Numbered from the stretch's first letter, positions 1 through 9,162 are shown. The stretch is 54,089 bases of DNA from Gammaproteobacteria bacterium (GCA_002690725.1 NZFS01000013.1:5559-59647); one strand, 5' to 3'. Notes: generated by a model not told the origin, from the letters alone. Made by a program: numbers and translations.

Positions 1-395
1 ATACCTATGAAAAATTTGTCACCAAGGTATCTGAAAATAGAGATATGAGATACGAAGAAGTTCATGCTGTTGCAAAAGGAAGAATTTGGTCTGGCGAAAA
101 GGCATCACAGTTGGGACTTGTTGACAATATTGGTGACTTAGATGATGCAATAAGCTCAGCGTCAAGTCTTGCAAATCTAAAAGATTACAAAGTAATAACT
201 TATGTGAAAGAATTAGAACCATTTGAAGTTTTTATATCTGAGTTATTGGATAATTTAGATGTAAAAATAAACTTAAATCAAAAAACAAAGAGTGTAATTA
301 ATTTTTTTAGTGATCAATACAATTTTATTGATAGCGACAAAGATATAAATATAATTTCATACTGTTTTGAATGTGAGTATTTTTCTACTAAATAA
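1..395 (+). CDS. sppA: Signal peptide peptidase SppA, C-terminal part (partial)
   Basis: The 5' end lies outside the window; the frame is open from base 3 and about 130 residues are visible. SppA is an inner-membrane serine peptidase (family S49) that degrades signal peptides after their release. The visible part matches the C-terminal S49 domain: a segment reading VAKGRIWSGEKASQLGLVD followed by an IGDLDDAI stretch is the usual SppA ending (VAQGRVWTG..A...GLVD.LG). The catalytic Ser and Lys would lie upstream, out of view. The last bases overlap the end of the convergent hda by 8 bp. Identity is good from the motif alone; 67K versus 36K type cannot be decided. Confidence 0.85.
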   Translation, partial: TYEKFVTKVSENRDMRYEEVHAVAKGRIWSGEKASQLGLVDNIGDLDDAISSASSLANLKDYKVITYVKELEPFEVFISELLDNLDVKINLNQKTKSVINFFSDQYNFIDSDKDINIISYCFECEYFSTK

Positions 396-1065
396 CTTCC
401 TTAATCATTGGAATAGTTATTTTTCTTTTTAACTGAACTGATAGTTTGTCCAGTTTTTCAATTGTCTTAAGTAAATCAGAGATATTTCTTTTTGAATATG
501 TAATTAAATAATTTATTTCTTTTTCACCAACATTTATAGACCGCAAATCTATAATAAATTTTAAAGCTTCGTGTAACTTATTTTTACTAATTGGCTGTAA
601 CTCAATACTTTCAATTTTTTTTATTCTTGATGAAAGGTCTTCGAGTTTAAAACATATAGTTGATGGATTAAGAGAAGAAGAAAAAATTAATCTACATTTA
701 GAAAGCAGAGAATTATTAATAAGATTAAAGATAGCGATTTCCCAATCTTTGTTATTTTTGATTAGCTCTATATCATCTATACAAACTACATCTAGGTTAT
801 CTAATGAATCTAAGAAATCTGTATTGAATTTGATAGCCTCTTTTATAGGAACATATAAGGAAGATTTTTTTTCGCTCCCATAAAAATTGCAAACAGCTTG
901 AAGTAAGAAAGATTTGCCGACTTCTTCAATGCCATACAAGAAAATGTCATGATTACTTTTGAGAGCATTTTTAATCTCAGAGTTTTTTGTTTCGAAGTAA
1001 AAATCACTAAAAGTAAATTTACTTACTTTGCTCCAGGGTAATATTAACTGTTCGGGATTATTCAT
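388..1065 (-). CDS. hda: DnaA regulatory inactivator Hda
   Basis: Hda is a DnaA-paralogous AAA+ protein that, bound to the DNA-loaded sliding clamp, stimulates DnaA-ATP hydrolysis and so limits re-initiation. At 225 residues it has the normal size. Residues 6-11 read QLILPW, a clamp-binding motif at the N-terminus where Hda carries it. A Walker A (GIEEVGKS) and Walker B (VVCIDDIE) follow, then the DLSSRI sensor region and the typical ending RKITIPMIKEVI. There is no DNA-binding domain IV, which separates it from DnaA. It overlaps the upstream CDP-alcohol phosphatidyltransferase by 8 bp, so the two are probably cotranscribed. Confidence 0.92.
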   Translation of the reverse strand: MNNPEQLILPWSKVSKFTFSDFYFETKNSEIKNALKSNHDIFLYGIEEVGKSFLLQAVCNFYGSEKKSSLYVPIKEAIKFNTDFLDSLDNLDVVCIDDIELIKNNKDWEIAIFNLINNSLLSKCRLIFSSSLNPSTICFKLEDLSSRIKKIESIELQPISKNKLHEALKFIIDLRSINVGEKEINYLITYSKRNISDLLKTIEKLDKLSVQLKRKITIPMIKEVI

Positions 1066-1609
1066 TATTATATATGATTAGGTCTCTGATCCACTCATTA
1101 GCATAAACAATTAAACTTATTATTGTGATTAATAAAACAAAAACATCAAAAAATATCATATAAAAATCTAACTCAAAAATTACTTTTAAGAAAACCACTA
1201 TGATATAGATTATCTGAGCTGTGGTAGTTAATTTACCAAGCAAATTTGGTTTTGGTGTCTCAGATTCTATGATAGTCATTTTAATTGAAGCTCCTATTAA
1301 AATTAGTACATCTCTGGAAAAAAATACAATAAAAATGTAGAAAGGAATTAATTGATTTACCCAGAATATAAAAATCGATCCTGATAATAAAATTTTATCT
1401 GCAACAGGATCTAATAAGGTACCTAATTTAGTTTGCCAATTCATTTGTCTTGCAATAAAACCATCAAGCCCATCAGTTATTGATGCAATGGCAAAAAATA
1501 ATATACTCAATTCAAAATTTCCTTCATATATATTTTTGAGAATAGGATATACCAAAGCTATTCTTATTAATGTTAATAAGTTAGGAATAAAAATAAAAAA
1601 TTTAGTCAT
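1058..1609 (-). CDS. CDP-alcohol phosphatidyltransferase family protein (PgsA-like)
   Basis: Integral membrane enzyme of the CDP-alcohol phosphatidyltransferase family, which transfers a phosphatidyl group from CDP-diacylglycerol to an alcohol. The catalytic signature D-x2-D-G-x2-A-R-x8-G-x3-D-x3-D is complete: TDGLDGFIAR then GTLLDPVADK, about residues 46-75. The 183 residues and about five hydrophobic segments fit PgsA (phosphatidylglycerophosphate synthase). The SRDVLILIGAS and LLGKLTTTAQI region looks more like the paralogue found between DUF2066 and hda in pseudomonads than like E. coli PgsA, so the acceptor alcohol is uncertain and no symbol is given. It overlaps the DUF2066 gene by 4 bp and hda by 8 bp. 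Confidence 0.85.
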   Translation of the reverse strand: MTKFFIFIPNLLTLIRIALVYPILKNIYEGNFELSILFFAIASITDGLDGFIARQMNWQTKLGTLLDPVADKILLSGSIFIFWVNQLIPFYIFIVFFSRDVLILIGASIKMTIIESETPKPNLLGKLTTTAQIIYIIVVFLKVIFELDFYMIFFDVFVLLITIISLIVYANEWIRDLIIYNNE

Positions 1610-2625
1610 TTTAAATATATTATATTTATGTCTGAAGTTTCTTTGTTAAAGCTTTCAATTTTAAAAAAATTGTTTTCAGATATCTCTTTTAGAAATGATT
1701 GAAATTCTCCATAAACATTCAATTGATAAAAAACTTTATCATTATCAAACTTATTCACATCTATATCTTTAAAAACGATTAAATCCTCTAAAATTTTCTT
1801 AGAATATTTGTAGTCTTCAAATGAAGAAATGTTATTGATAGAAATATTTAATAGTTCTGTTTTAGAGGTATCAATCATAAAAGTGTTTAAGAAATTATTT
1901 ATCGATTGATTTACATATTTTACAAATTCATCAATAAACAGATCTGGAAAATTTTCATTGCTAATTGTTATATTGATTTCTCCAGTTATTTGCCATGAAT
2001 TTATACCTGTTTTAACAATATTCAATTCAATAAAATCATTATAAGAATAATTTTCGTCAACTAGGTCCTTTAATCCTATTACTTTCTTATAATTACTCAA
2101 ATTTGTAACATCAACTAGATCTAATTCAGGAAGTTCAAGAAATATGCCCCTTGATGAAGATATATTTTTTAATACGTTCTTAATTGAAAAGTCCAGGCTA
2201 GATTGAACTGTTGAATCTGTTAAATAATATGGTTCATTAATCCCGGTATCAATTTTTATAAGAAATAATATAACTGGTCTTGAGTTGCCAATTACTGGTA
2301 TTGATAGTTTGTTAAATGTTTTGATTAGTTTATCTTTATTAAAGCTTACTTCTAAGAAACTTTTTTCATCAAAATTTTTTATTGAATAACTTTTTATGTA
2401 ATCTTTTCTAGAATTTCCTTCGTTGATTATTTTCCAAATATTTGATGGTGTGTTACTGCCACTTAATCTATAAATCATTGTATTAAATGAATTATTTATT
2501 GATTTCTCTATTTGCGACGAATTTATAATTGGTTCAAAAACTACAAAAAGTTTATCAAACTCCTTTCCAAAGCATGTATTAGAAAAGATAATAAGGCAAA
2601 ATATAAACTGTTTAATTAATCTCAT
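1606..2625 (-). CDS. DUF2066 domain-containing exported protein
   Basis: Exported protein of about 339 residues with an N-terminal signal peptide (MRLIKQFIFCLIIFSNTCFG). It fits DUF2066, a family of unknown function found next to purM in many gammaproteobacteria; the NTMIYRLSGS and GNSRPVILFLI segments resemble family landmarks. I chose the ATG at 2625 because the hydrophobic leader starts there; an in-frame TTG at 2643 would add six polar residues and leave only 10 bp before purM. It heads the DUF2066-phosphatidyltransferase-hda unit and is divergent from purM with only 28 bp between start codons. Confidence 0.75.
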   Translation of the reverse strand: MRLIKQFIFCLIIFSNTCFGKEFDKLFVVFEPIINSSQIEKSINNSFNTMIYRLSGSNTPSNIWKIINEGNSRKDYIKSYSIKNFDEKSFLEVSFNKDKLIKTFNKLSIPVIGNSRPVILFLIKIDTGINEPYYLTDSTVQSSLDFSIKNVLKNISSSRGIFLELPELDLVDVTNLSNYKKVIGLKDLVDENYSYNDFIELNIVKTGINSWQITGEINITISNENFPDLFIDEFVKYVNQSINNFLNTFMIDTSKTELLNISINNISSFEDYKYSKKILEDLIVFKDIDVNKFDNDKVFYQLNVYGEFQSFLKEISENNFFKIESFNKETSDINIIYLK

Positions 2626-2653
2626 ATTTAAAGTGTCTAACAAGGTATTCTAA

Positions 2654-3685
2654 ATGACAAAAGAAATTATAGAAAATGATCCATACAAATCTGCTGGTGT
2701 TGACATAAGTGCAGGAAATGAATTGGTTAATATAATTAAAAAAGATGTTGCTTCAACACATAATGAAAATGTTTTAGAGAACATTGGCGGCTTTGCGGGA
2801 ATGTATAGTCTTGATAAAAATATAAAAAATCCTATTCTTGTAGCTTGTACTGATGGAGTCGGTACAAAAGTATCTCTTGCACAGCAATACAATAATTTAG
2901 ATGGGATTGGACAAGATCTGGTTGCAATGTGTGTTAATGATTTGATCGTTTGTGGAGCTAAGCCGCTTTTTTTTCTAGATTATTTTGCAACATCAAAACT
3001 CAATATTGAAGAAACATCAACTGTTATAAAGAGCATTGCTAGTGCGTGTATTGATTCAGATTGTGCCCTTTTGGGAGGTGAAACTGCTGAAATGCCAGGT
3101 CACTATATTGATAATAATTTTGATTTGGCTGGATTTTCAGTTGGTTGTGTTAGTAAAGATAAAATTCTTAAAAAAGAGAATGTTATTAATGGAAATGTTC
3201 TTATCGGTATTGAATCCAGTGGTCCACATTCAAATGGCTTCTCATTGATTAGAAAAATTATTGACGAATCTAATATTTCTAATGAAGAAAAAAATAAAAT
3301 TGTAAGTATGGCACTAGCTCCAACCTCTTTATATCCAAAATTGATAATGAATTTGATAGATAATTTTAAAATAAATGCTATATCTCATATAACTGGTGGA
3401 GGCCTTACAGAAAATCTTCCTCGTTCAATACCAAAAGATCTTGGAGTAAAAATAGATACAAACTCTTGGGAAATGCCTTATATTTTTAAATGGCTTCAGG
3501 AGAATGGAAAAATTACTAATTCTGATATGTATAGAATTTTTAATTGTGGTATTGGCATGATTATAATTGTTGATGCAGAGGATTCTGAAACAATTTCAAG
3601 TGAAATTACAAAACTTGGATATAAAAATTTTATAACTGGATCGGTTGATGAAATGACTTCAAAAGAATCAGTTACATTTATATAG
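2654..3685 (+). CDS. purM: Phosphoribosylformylglycinamidine cyclo-ligase PurM
   Basis: AIR synthetase, the ATP-dependent ring closure that forms aminoimidazole ribonucleotide in purine synthesis. Length 343 residues is normal. Visible family marks: YKSAGVDISAG near the N-terminus, ACTDGVGTKVSLA, a VAMCVNDLIVCGAKPLFFLDY run, GGETAEMPGHY and FNCGIGM near the C-terminus. It is followed after 8 bp by purN, the usual gammaproteobacterial pair, so both are probably on one mRNA. The start codon lies 28 bp from the divergent DUF2066 start, so the purM promoter must overlap that gene's 5' end. Confidence 0.96.
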   Translation: MTKEIIENDPYKSAGVDISAGNELVNIIKKDVASTHNENVLENIGGFAGMYSLDKNIKNPILVACTDGVGTKVSLAQQYNNLDGIGQDLVAMCVNDLIVCGAKPLFFLDYFATSKLNIEETSTVIKSIASACIDSDCALLGGETAEMPGHYIDNNFDLAGFSVGCVSKDKILKKENVINGNVLIGIESSGPHSNGFSLIRKIIDESNISNEEKNKIVSMALAPTSLYPKLIMNLIDNFKINAISHITGGGLTENLPRSIPKDLGVKIDTNSWEMPYIFKWLQENGKITNSDMYRIFNCGIGMIIIVDAEDSETISSEITKLGYKNFITGSVDEMTSKESVTFI

Positions 3686-3693
3686 ACATATAA

Positions 3694-4347
3694 ATGAAAA
3701 AAATTGTTGTTTTGATTTCAGGAAGTGGTTCTAATTTGGAGGCAATTGTTAATAATTGTAATTCTAACAATATTAATGGCGAAGTTATAAAAGTAATATC
3801 AAACGATCCTTCTGCATATGGACTTAAAAGAGCAAGTGATCTTGGAATACCATCAAAAATAATAGATCATAAAAAATATAATAATCGGGATGATTTTGAA
3901 AATTCGTTAGAAAAATATCTTGATCAATTGAATCCAGACCTGATAGTTCTTGCAGGATTTATGAGAATACTAGGCTCTAAAATTACAAATAAATACCTAA
4001 AAAAAATGATCAATCTTCATCCTTCGTTACTGCCAAAGTATCCTGGGTTAAACACTCATGAGAAAGCATTATCAAATAGTGATAAAATCCATGGAATTTC
4101 TATTCATTTTGTATCTTCTGAATTAGATGCTGGGCCTCTAATTGCTCAAGGTATCATTGATTTAAAAAAAAATGATAAATTAGATGAAGTTATAAATCGT
4201 ATCCATACAATTGAACATCAGCTTTTACCTAAAATTATCAGTGAAATATGTAAAGGAAACATATATTTAAATCAATCAAACGAGATTAATTATTTAAATA
4301 TTAATTTAAAAAACCAAAAAATTTTAAAAATAAAATATGAACTTTAA
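3694..4347 (+). CDS. purN: Phosphoribosylglycinamide formyltransferase PurN
   Basis: Folate-dependent GAR transformylase, the third step of purine synthesis. The N-terminus shows KKIVVLISGSGSNLEAI (nucleotide loop); the middle carries LAGFMRIL, the catalytic NLHPSLLPKYPG segment with His, and HFVSSELDAGPLIAQ with the catalytic Asp. 217 residues is normal. It lies 8 bp after purM; its 3' end overlaps the next gene by 11 bp, which suggests translational coupling with the DUF3108 protein. Confidence 0.96.
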   Translation: MKKIVVLISGSGSNLEAIVNNCNSNNINGEVIKVISNDPSAYGLKRASDLGIPSKIIDHKKYNNRDDFENSLEKYLDQLNPDLIVLAGFMRILGSKITNKYLKKMINLHPSLLPKYPGLNTHEKALSNSDKIHGISIHFVSSELDAGPLIAQGIIDLKKNDKLDEVINRIHTIEHQLLPKIISEICKGNIYLNQSNEINYLNINLKNQKILKIKYEL

Positions 4348-5020
4348 GAAAATAAGTCTAATTATTCTTGCAGTCTTTTCATATTCTGTGTTTTCAGATC
4401 TACCTCTTTATTCTGCAAAATATAACTTCGAATCAGATGAAATTTCTATTACTGGCATAAGAGAGCTAGTCAAAGAGGGAGACATTTATGAATTAAAATT
4501 TAGTGCATCAAATTTAATTGCTAGTTTATATTTTTCCTCTAAATTTAAAATATCTAAAAATTCGGTGATTCCAGAAACTTATGACGTAAAAATAAGACCA
4601 AAATTTCTAGATAGAGACCAATCTTTGAAATTTAATTACTTAACTAAAGAAATAACTTCAATTGGTTCGAATGAGTGGATATCTCCAATAGGTAAAAAGT
4701 TAATGCTTGATCCTCTTAATGTACAAATAATGATAAGAAAACAAATTAAAAGTGGTATGCAAAAATTTGATCTAAAAATTGTTGATATGGAAAATGGTGG
4801 GTCGCGAACATACAACTATAATGTAGTTGGTACCAGTGAGTGTTTTTTAAATTCGGAAACATATAATTGTTTAATTCTTGAAAGGACACAAGATAACAAC
4901 CTAAGAAAAGTGACCTATTATCTAGCAAAAGAATTAGATTTTATGTTTATTAAGATTATTGATGTTAATCAGGATAAAACAAATAAGCTAGAGATTGATG
5001 AGTTATTAAGTTTTGGGTAA
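4337..5020 (+). CDS. DUF3108 domain-containing exported protein
   Basis: Exported protein of 227 residues. A signal peptide is visible (about residues 1-20, hydrophobic core [11 protein letters not shown]). The rest fits DUF3108, a predicted beta-rich periplasmic family commonly encoded right after purN in gammaproteobacteria; [29 protein letters not shown] and a late [14 protein letters not shown] segment are the parts I matched. Function unknown. It overlaps purN by 11 bp and its last 15 bp overlap the convergent dcd. Confidence 0.75.
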   Translation: MNFKKISLIILAVFSYSVFSDLPLYSAKYNFESDEISITGIRELVKEGDIYELKFSASNLIASLYFSSKFKISKNSVIPETYDVKIRPKFLDRDQSLKFNYLTKEITSIGSNEWISPIGKKLMLDPLNVQIMIRKQIKSGMQKFDLKIVDMENGGSRTYNYNVVGTSECFLNSETYNCLILERTQDNNLRKVTYYLAKELDFMFIKIIDVNQDKTNKLEIDELLSFG

Positions 5021-5575
5021 GGTAACCCCGGTTTGTCCTTGATATTTACCTTTACGATCTTTATAACTAATTTCACATTCCTCATCAGATTCAAAGAAAA
5101 GCATTTGAGCAACTCCCTCTCCAGCATATATTTTTGCAGGTAAATTTGTTGTATTTGAAAATTCTAGAGTTACATGTCCTTCCCATTCTGGTTCAAGTGG
5201 AGTGACATTTACAATAATTCCACATCTTGCATATGTAGATTTTCCAAGACATATAGTGAGTATATTTCTAGGAATTTTAAAATACTCGATAGTTCTGGCA
5301 AGTGCAAAAGAATTTGGAGGAATGATACAAACATCTGAATTTATATCAACAAAGCTTTTATCATCAAATGATTTTGGATCAACAATTGCAGAATGAATAT
5401 TTGTAAATACTTTAAATTCATTTGAACAACGCACATCGTAACCATAACTTGAAACACCATATGAAATTAATTTATTGCCCTGATCATCAAGCCTAACCTG
5501 GTTCTTTGAAAAAGGTTCTATCATATTATGATTCTTTGACATATCTTGAATCCACTTATCGGACTTAATCGACAT
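5006..5575 (-). CDS. dcd: dCTP deaminase
   Basis: Deaminates dCTP to dUTP, the main source of dUMP for thymidylate synthesis in gammaproteobacteria. The trimeric-dUTPase-fold marks are clear: [35 protein letters not shown] and [14 protein letters not shown], the last holding the catalytic Glu region; the C-terminus reads [13 protein letters not shown]. 189 residues is normal. Its start overlaps the recR stop by 11 bp, so it is likely read from the dnaX-recR message. The 3' end overlaps the convergent DUF3108 gene. Confidence 0.95.
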   Translation of the reverse strand: MSIKSDKWIQDMSKNHNMIEPFSKNQVRLDDQGNKLISYGVSSYGYDVRCSNEFKVFTNIHSAIVDPKSFDDKSFVDINSDVCIIPPNSFALARTIEYFKIPRNILTICLGKSTYARCGIIVNVTPLEPEWEGHVTLEFSNTTNLPAKIYAGEGVAQMLFFESDEECEISYKDRKGKYQGQTGVTLPKT

Positions 5576-6161
5576 TAATTTCCACCCTGCCCTCTATTGC
5601 TCGTGCAATTGTTGTTCCATCAACATACTCTAACTCTCCACCAATAGGAATTCCATATGAAATTCTTGAAACTTTTGCATTTTTAACATGGTCTTTTATA
5701 AAAATTGCTGTTGCATCTCCCTCAACAGTGCTGCTTGTTGCAAGGATAACCTCCTGTACATCATTACTTTCGATATTTTTTAGTAAGACATCTATTCCAA
5801 GATCCTCTGGACCGATTCCATCAATCGGTGAAAGTCTTCCCAATAAAACAAAGTAATTACCCCTAAAACCTCCAGTTGATTCAATTGCTAGAACGTCAGA
5901 GGGACTCTCCACTACACAAATACTACTTTTATCTCTAGATGTATCAGAGCAAACTCCACAAATTTCATTTGAAGTTAGCATTCTGCATGATAAACATCTC
6001 TGTATGTCCTTAACCGCTTGATCAAGAATACTAGCTAATATACTTGCTCCATCTTTATTTCTATCAAGTAAATATAAAGCCATCCTTTGAGCAGATTTTT
6101 TACCAACACCTGGAAGAATTGTTAAAGCACTTATTAGCTCTGATAATAAATCTTGATTCAT
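5565..6161 (-). CDS. recR: Recombination mediator RecR
   Basis: RecR works with RecF/RecO to load RecA on SSB-coated gaps. The 198 residues show the N-terminal helix-hairpin-helix ([20 protein letters not shown]), the zinc finger with four Cys ([16 protein letters not shown]), the Toprim domain ([14 protein letters not shown]) and [16 protein letters not shown]. It starts 2 bp after the stop of the long dnaX frame, in keeping with dnaX-recR coupling. The small ybaB/ebfC gene that usually lies between dnaX and recR is missing here. Confidence 0.96.
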   Translation of the reverse strand: MNQDLLSELISALTILPGVGKKSAQRMALYLLDRNKDGASILASILDQAVKDIQRCLSCRMLTSNEICGVCSDTSRDKSSICVVESPSDVLAIESTGGFRGNYFVLLGRLSPIDGIGPEDLGIDVLLKNIESNDVQEVILATSSTVEGDATAIFIKDHVKNAKVSRISYGIPIGGELEYVDGTTIARAIEGRVEINVD

Positions 6162-6163
6162 TT

Positions 6164-7731
6164 TTATTTTATTGGTTTTACGCTATCTTCTTTAATTTTG
6201 CCTTTAAACTTTTTTATAAAGCTTTGAATATCTTTATTTTTGTTAATGTCTTTAGTTGCATTATCCTGATCAAGCTTTTTCTTTTTTTCTTCAAAATCAA
6301 TTGGACAATTCATAGCTTTGCCTATTCTAATTTCTATATCAACGACTTTTGAAAATTTACTCTCAATTGCACTCTTGAATTCAGTAAAAATATTTTCAGG
6401 GATTTGACCTATATTTTCATCAGCAATAAAAACTAAAGTTGAATTAACTTGCGAATCAAAAGACATGCTTCCAAAATAGCTCCTAGCAAAAGGACTTAGA
6501 TCTAGAGAATTAAATAACTTTATCCAGTCATTATTTTCATTGATTAAAAAATTTTTTTTTGGGATATCGTTACTTTGATTTGAATTTATTTCTTTTTTAG
6601 GAGTTTTTTTTCAACAATGTTTTTCTCTTTGATAGGTTTACTAGAATCTGAAAGTTTTAGAAGTGGGTTAAATGCCAACATTCTCAAAAGACATATTTCT
6701 AATGATTCTTTTGGATTTGGATGCACAGAAAATTTACCATAGGCATTCATTGAGATTTCATAGAGTAATTGACAAAATTCTTTATCGATCTTATTTGCTA
6801 ATGACTTAATATTTTTGTTCTCTGAATTTGAGAGCACCTGTTCAAGTGATATTTTGTGAAGAATAGAGATTAAATCTTTTAAAATTACATCATATTCTGG
6901 AGTCAATTCCTCAATTTTTGACAACACATCAAAAACCTTTTTTCCATCTCCACTAGTTATGTACTCTATTAATTCTATTAATAAAGTATCGTCGATTGTT
7001 CCAAGAAGTGACTTAATTTCATTTTCCAAAAGTTCGCCATTTCCATATGCAATTGCTTGATCCAATAGAGTAAGTCCATCTCTTACAGAACCATTTGAAA
7101 AATTAACAATTAATCTCACACTTTCATCATCAAATTTAATTTCTTCTTTTTTTAAAATTTTTTTAAAATGATCAAAAAGTTCTTCATCGTTAACTGTTTT
7201 AAGATTTAACTGCAAGCACCTTGATTGGACAGTTTTTGGAATTTTTTCAGGATTGGTAGTAGCAAAAATAAAAATTACATGAGCTGGAGGTTCTTCTAGT
7301 GTCTTTAGCAGAGCATTAAAACTCGCAGTAGATAACATATGGACTTCATCAATTAGATATATCTTAAATCTCCCTTTTGCAGGTTTATAGTCTACTGTTT
7401 CAATAAGATCACGAATTTTATCAACTTGTGTATTAGAGGCTGCATCAATTTCAAGAAAATCAACACTTCTTCCAGAGCTAATCTCAATTGTATTTGAGCA
7501 TTTGTTGCACGGTCTTGACGTTGGGTTTGTATCACTCTCACAATTCATACATTTTGCTAAAATCCTAGCTAATGTTGTTTTACCAATACCTCTTGTGCCC
7601 GCAAATATATATGCCTGATGCATTTTTTCAGCATTAATTCCGTTCACTAATGCTTTTACAATATGATCTTGACCAATCACTTCTTCAAAGTTTGTTGGTC
7701 TATATTTTCTTGCTAAAACCTCATACGACAT
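6164..7731 (-). CDS. dnaX: DNA polymerase III subunits tau and gamma (DnaX), -1 frameshift needed for tau
   Basis: Clamp-loader subunit. The first frame starts MSYEVLARKYRPTNFEEVIG, a normal DnaX start at 7731; an earlier in-frame ATG at 7773 lies inside recX. It carries Walker A (GTRGIGKTT), a four-Cys zinc module (CMNCES...CNKC), LIDEVHML and the SRC motif (QSRCLQ), and ends at a TAA at 6586-6588 after about 381 residues, just after clamp-loader domain III: a gamma-like product. The -1 frame is open from there to 6164 and encodes a further 142 residues typical of tau domain V, including NDWIKLFNSLDLSPFAR and the C-terminal FKGKIKEDSVKPI (E. coli tau ends FFDAELDEESIRPI). The change of frame must occur between 6613 and 6586, where A-AAA-AAG lies. 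Full tau would be about 522 residues. A sequence error is the alternative. Confidence 0.9.
6586..6613 (-). promoter_or_regulatory. dnaX frameshift window with two slippery A-runs
   Basis: On the minus strand, a TGA in the -1 frame (6613-6611) and the zero-frame TAA (6588-6586) bracket the only place the frame can change. Inside are an A8 run (6611-6604, codons GAA AAA AAA) and the heptamer A-AAA-AAG (6598-6592, read CTA AAA AAG), identical to the E. coli dnaX slippery site and in the right phase for tandem Lys-tRNA slippage by -1. The next -1 codons are GAA ATA AAT. Polymerase slippage at A8 would have the same result. No strong downstream stem was found by eye. Confidence 0.75.
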
Positions 7732-7741
7732 ACTTTTTGAA

Positions 7742-8194
7742 TCATAACATGTCCTCATTAAAAACTGATTCAATTTCTTTAAATCTGAATCCTCTATTTT
7801 GCAAAAAGTTTTTTTGTTTTAACTGATCTTTAGTTTCACTACAAATTCCGTCTTTGTATTTTTTAGCAAAAGTAGATTTTGCAACCTGCTCCCAATCATC
7901 GCTCTCAGCAATTATTGCCTGCGATATTGACTCATTGACACCTTTTGAGAGAAGTTCATAAATAATTTTTTTTGGTCCAAAGCCTTTTCTTTTTCTAGAT
8001 GAAACATAGCTTTCTGTAAAGCGTGAATCGTTGACTAAGTTGTTTTCCAAAAGTTTAACAAGAACTGAGTCTATTAATTCTTTATTTTCAAATCGAAGGT
8101 TGAGTTTTTCTTTAATCTCTTTTTTTGAATGTTCTCTTCTTGATAATAGATCTAAAGATTTATTATATATCGAATTAAATAAATCATCTGACAT
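7742..8194 (-). CDS. recX: Regulatory protein RecX
   Basis: RecX binds RecA filaments and limits their growth. The 150 residues consist of repeated three-helix units typical of the family: SLDLLSRREHSKKEIKEKL near the start, then LLENNLVNDSRFTESYVSSR and RKGFGPKKIIYELLSKGV. Usually recX follows recA; here it lies 10 bp upstream of dnaX and no recA is seen in the window. Its start overlaps the stop of the glycine-zipper lipoprotein gene by one base (TAATG type), suggesting coupling. Confidence 0.9.
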   Translation of the reverse strand: MSDDLFNSIYNKSLDLLSRREHSKKEIKEKLNLRFENKELIDSVLVKLLENNLVNDSRFTESYVSSRKRKGFGPKKIIYELLSKGVNESISQAIIAESDDWEQVAKSTFAKKYKDGICSETKDQLKQKNFLQNRGFRFKEIESVFNEDML

Positions 8195-8655
8195 TATTCA
8201 AATGGTATTACCCTAGATTTACCATTTCTCTTAATAATTCTAACTTTCTGTCCAATTTTATAAGAAAAATCACTTACTTCTTGGATAATAGATATGTAGT
8301 TGTTTGAATCAGTTTTTATTAGTAGCTCAATGCCTTCTTTCTTGGTTATAGATGATCCAATTTCAGATCCGACGGCTGAGCCAATTAATCCTCCAACAAC
8401 AGTTGCTATATCAGATTCGAGATCAGAATCAGTTGAATTTTTTCCAATAGCACCTCCAATGGCAGCCCCAGTAGCAGCACCAATCTCTCTGTCACCTTCA
8501 ATAGTAACTTTTGTAACATCACTAATGACACCAAAAACAACATATTGTTGCTTTTGAGCATCAGATCTAGAGACAACATCAGGTTGTAAAGATGTATTTA
8601 CGCATGCAGATACAAAGATAATACTAGTAATAATAATTAAAAAATTTTTATGCAT
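8194..8655 (-). CDS. Glycine-zipper lipoprotein (SlyB/Pcp-like)
   Basis: Predicted outer-membrane lipoprotein of about 153 residues. From the ATG at 8655 the leader MHKNFLIIITSIIFVSAC ends in a lipobox (V-S-A-C) with Cys 18 as lipidation site. I prefer this to an in-frame start at 8682, which would place polar residues before the leader. The middle has a glycine zipper (IGAATGAAIGGAIGK, then VVGGLIGSAVGSEIG), as in SlyB/Pcp-type proteins; the rest is a small beta domain. The start overlaps the upstream gene by 8 bp. Role in envelope integrity is inferred from the family only. Confidence 0.75.
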   Translation of the reverse strand: MHKNFLIIITSIIFVSACVNTSLQPDVVSRSDAQKQQYVVFGVISDVTKVTIEGDREIGAATGAAIGGAIGKNSTDSDLESDIATVVGGLIGSAVGSEIGSSITKKEGIELLIKTDSNNYISIIQEVSDFSYKIGQKVRIIKRNGKSRVIPFE

Positions 8656-9055
8656 TATCTTTCTCCATAAGCTTGAAGTCATTTATAAGGTCTTTTTTAA
8701 TTACAAAGAAGTTTCTATTTTTTTCAAATCCATCTAAAAGCTCTACCTCATATATTTTCTCAAAATGTTTTGACTTAATAACTTTTACCCTATCTCCTTT
8801 GTTAAGTCTTACTAAATTTCTAGAATCTATAATTGAGAAAGTATCCCAATCTGAAAACATTCTTGCACGATATGTTTTATAAGCATCAGCTGAAAAAAAA
8901 TATAAAACCTTACTATTTGAAAATGAGCTTTTATTGCTCCTTGCGTCAAGATACCAAGTTTGGCCAGGCTCCACAACCGACATATTTTCATCTCCATAAA
9001 AAAATGGAGTAATAAAAAATAGTAAGAAATATATTGCTAGTTTTCTAATAATCAT
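8648..9055 (-). CDS. Hypothetical exported protein
   Basis: I do not recognise this protein. It has 135 residues, a clear N-terminal signal peptide (MIIRKLAIYFLLFFITPFFYG), then a mixed alpha/beta domain with NKGDRVKVIKSKHFEKIYEVELLDG, which could be a small SH3-like barrel. It has no cysteines or obvious catalytic motif. Being first in the minus-strand unit with the glycine-zipper lipoprotein (8 bp overlap), it probably works at the cell envelope. Confidence 0.6.
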   Translation of the reverse strand: MIIRKLAIYFLLFFITPFFYGDENMSVVEPGQTWYLDARSNKSSFSNSKVLYFFSADAYKTYRARMFSDWDTFSIIDSRNLVRLNKGDRVKVIKSKHFEKIYEVELLDGFEKNRNFFVIKKDLINDFKLMEKDNA

Positions 9056-9124
9056 AATATTAAGACAAATAAAGAAACAGTAAGTTCTATTACAAGCATA
9101 TTTTAAATTTGATAAAAAATAAAG

Positions 9125-9155
9125 CTTGAAAATAATAAAAAAACACCTAAATATA
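9125..9155 (+). promoter_or_regulatory. Candidate heat-shock (sigma-32-like) promoter of hsp20
   Basis: CTTGAAA at 9125-9131 matches the sigma-32 -35 consensus. After 12 bases comes CACCTAAATATA (9144-9155), a weak match to the -10 (CCCCATnTA). A start near 9160 would give a leader of about 90 nt that begins just before the three hairpins. The -10 match is poor, so confidence is low. Confidence 0.35.
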
Positions 9156-9162
9156 AGTAGAT

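Noticed and set aside
6164-6466. A separate small gene in the ybaB position between dnaX and recR
   Set aside because: Its frame stays open upstream to the dnaX slip site and the sequence is the tau C-terminal domain (ending KIKEDSVKPI), so it is part of dnaX.
7732-7773. dnaX start at the upstream ATG (7773)
   Set aside because: It would add 14 residues inside recX; the family start is MSYEVLARKYRP at 7731.
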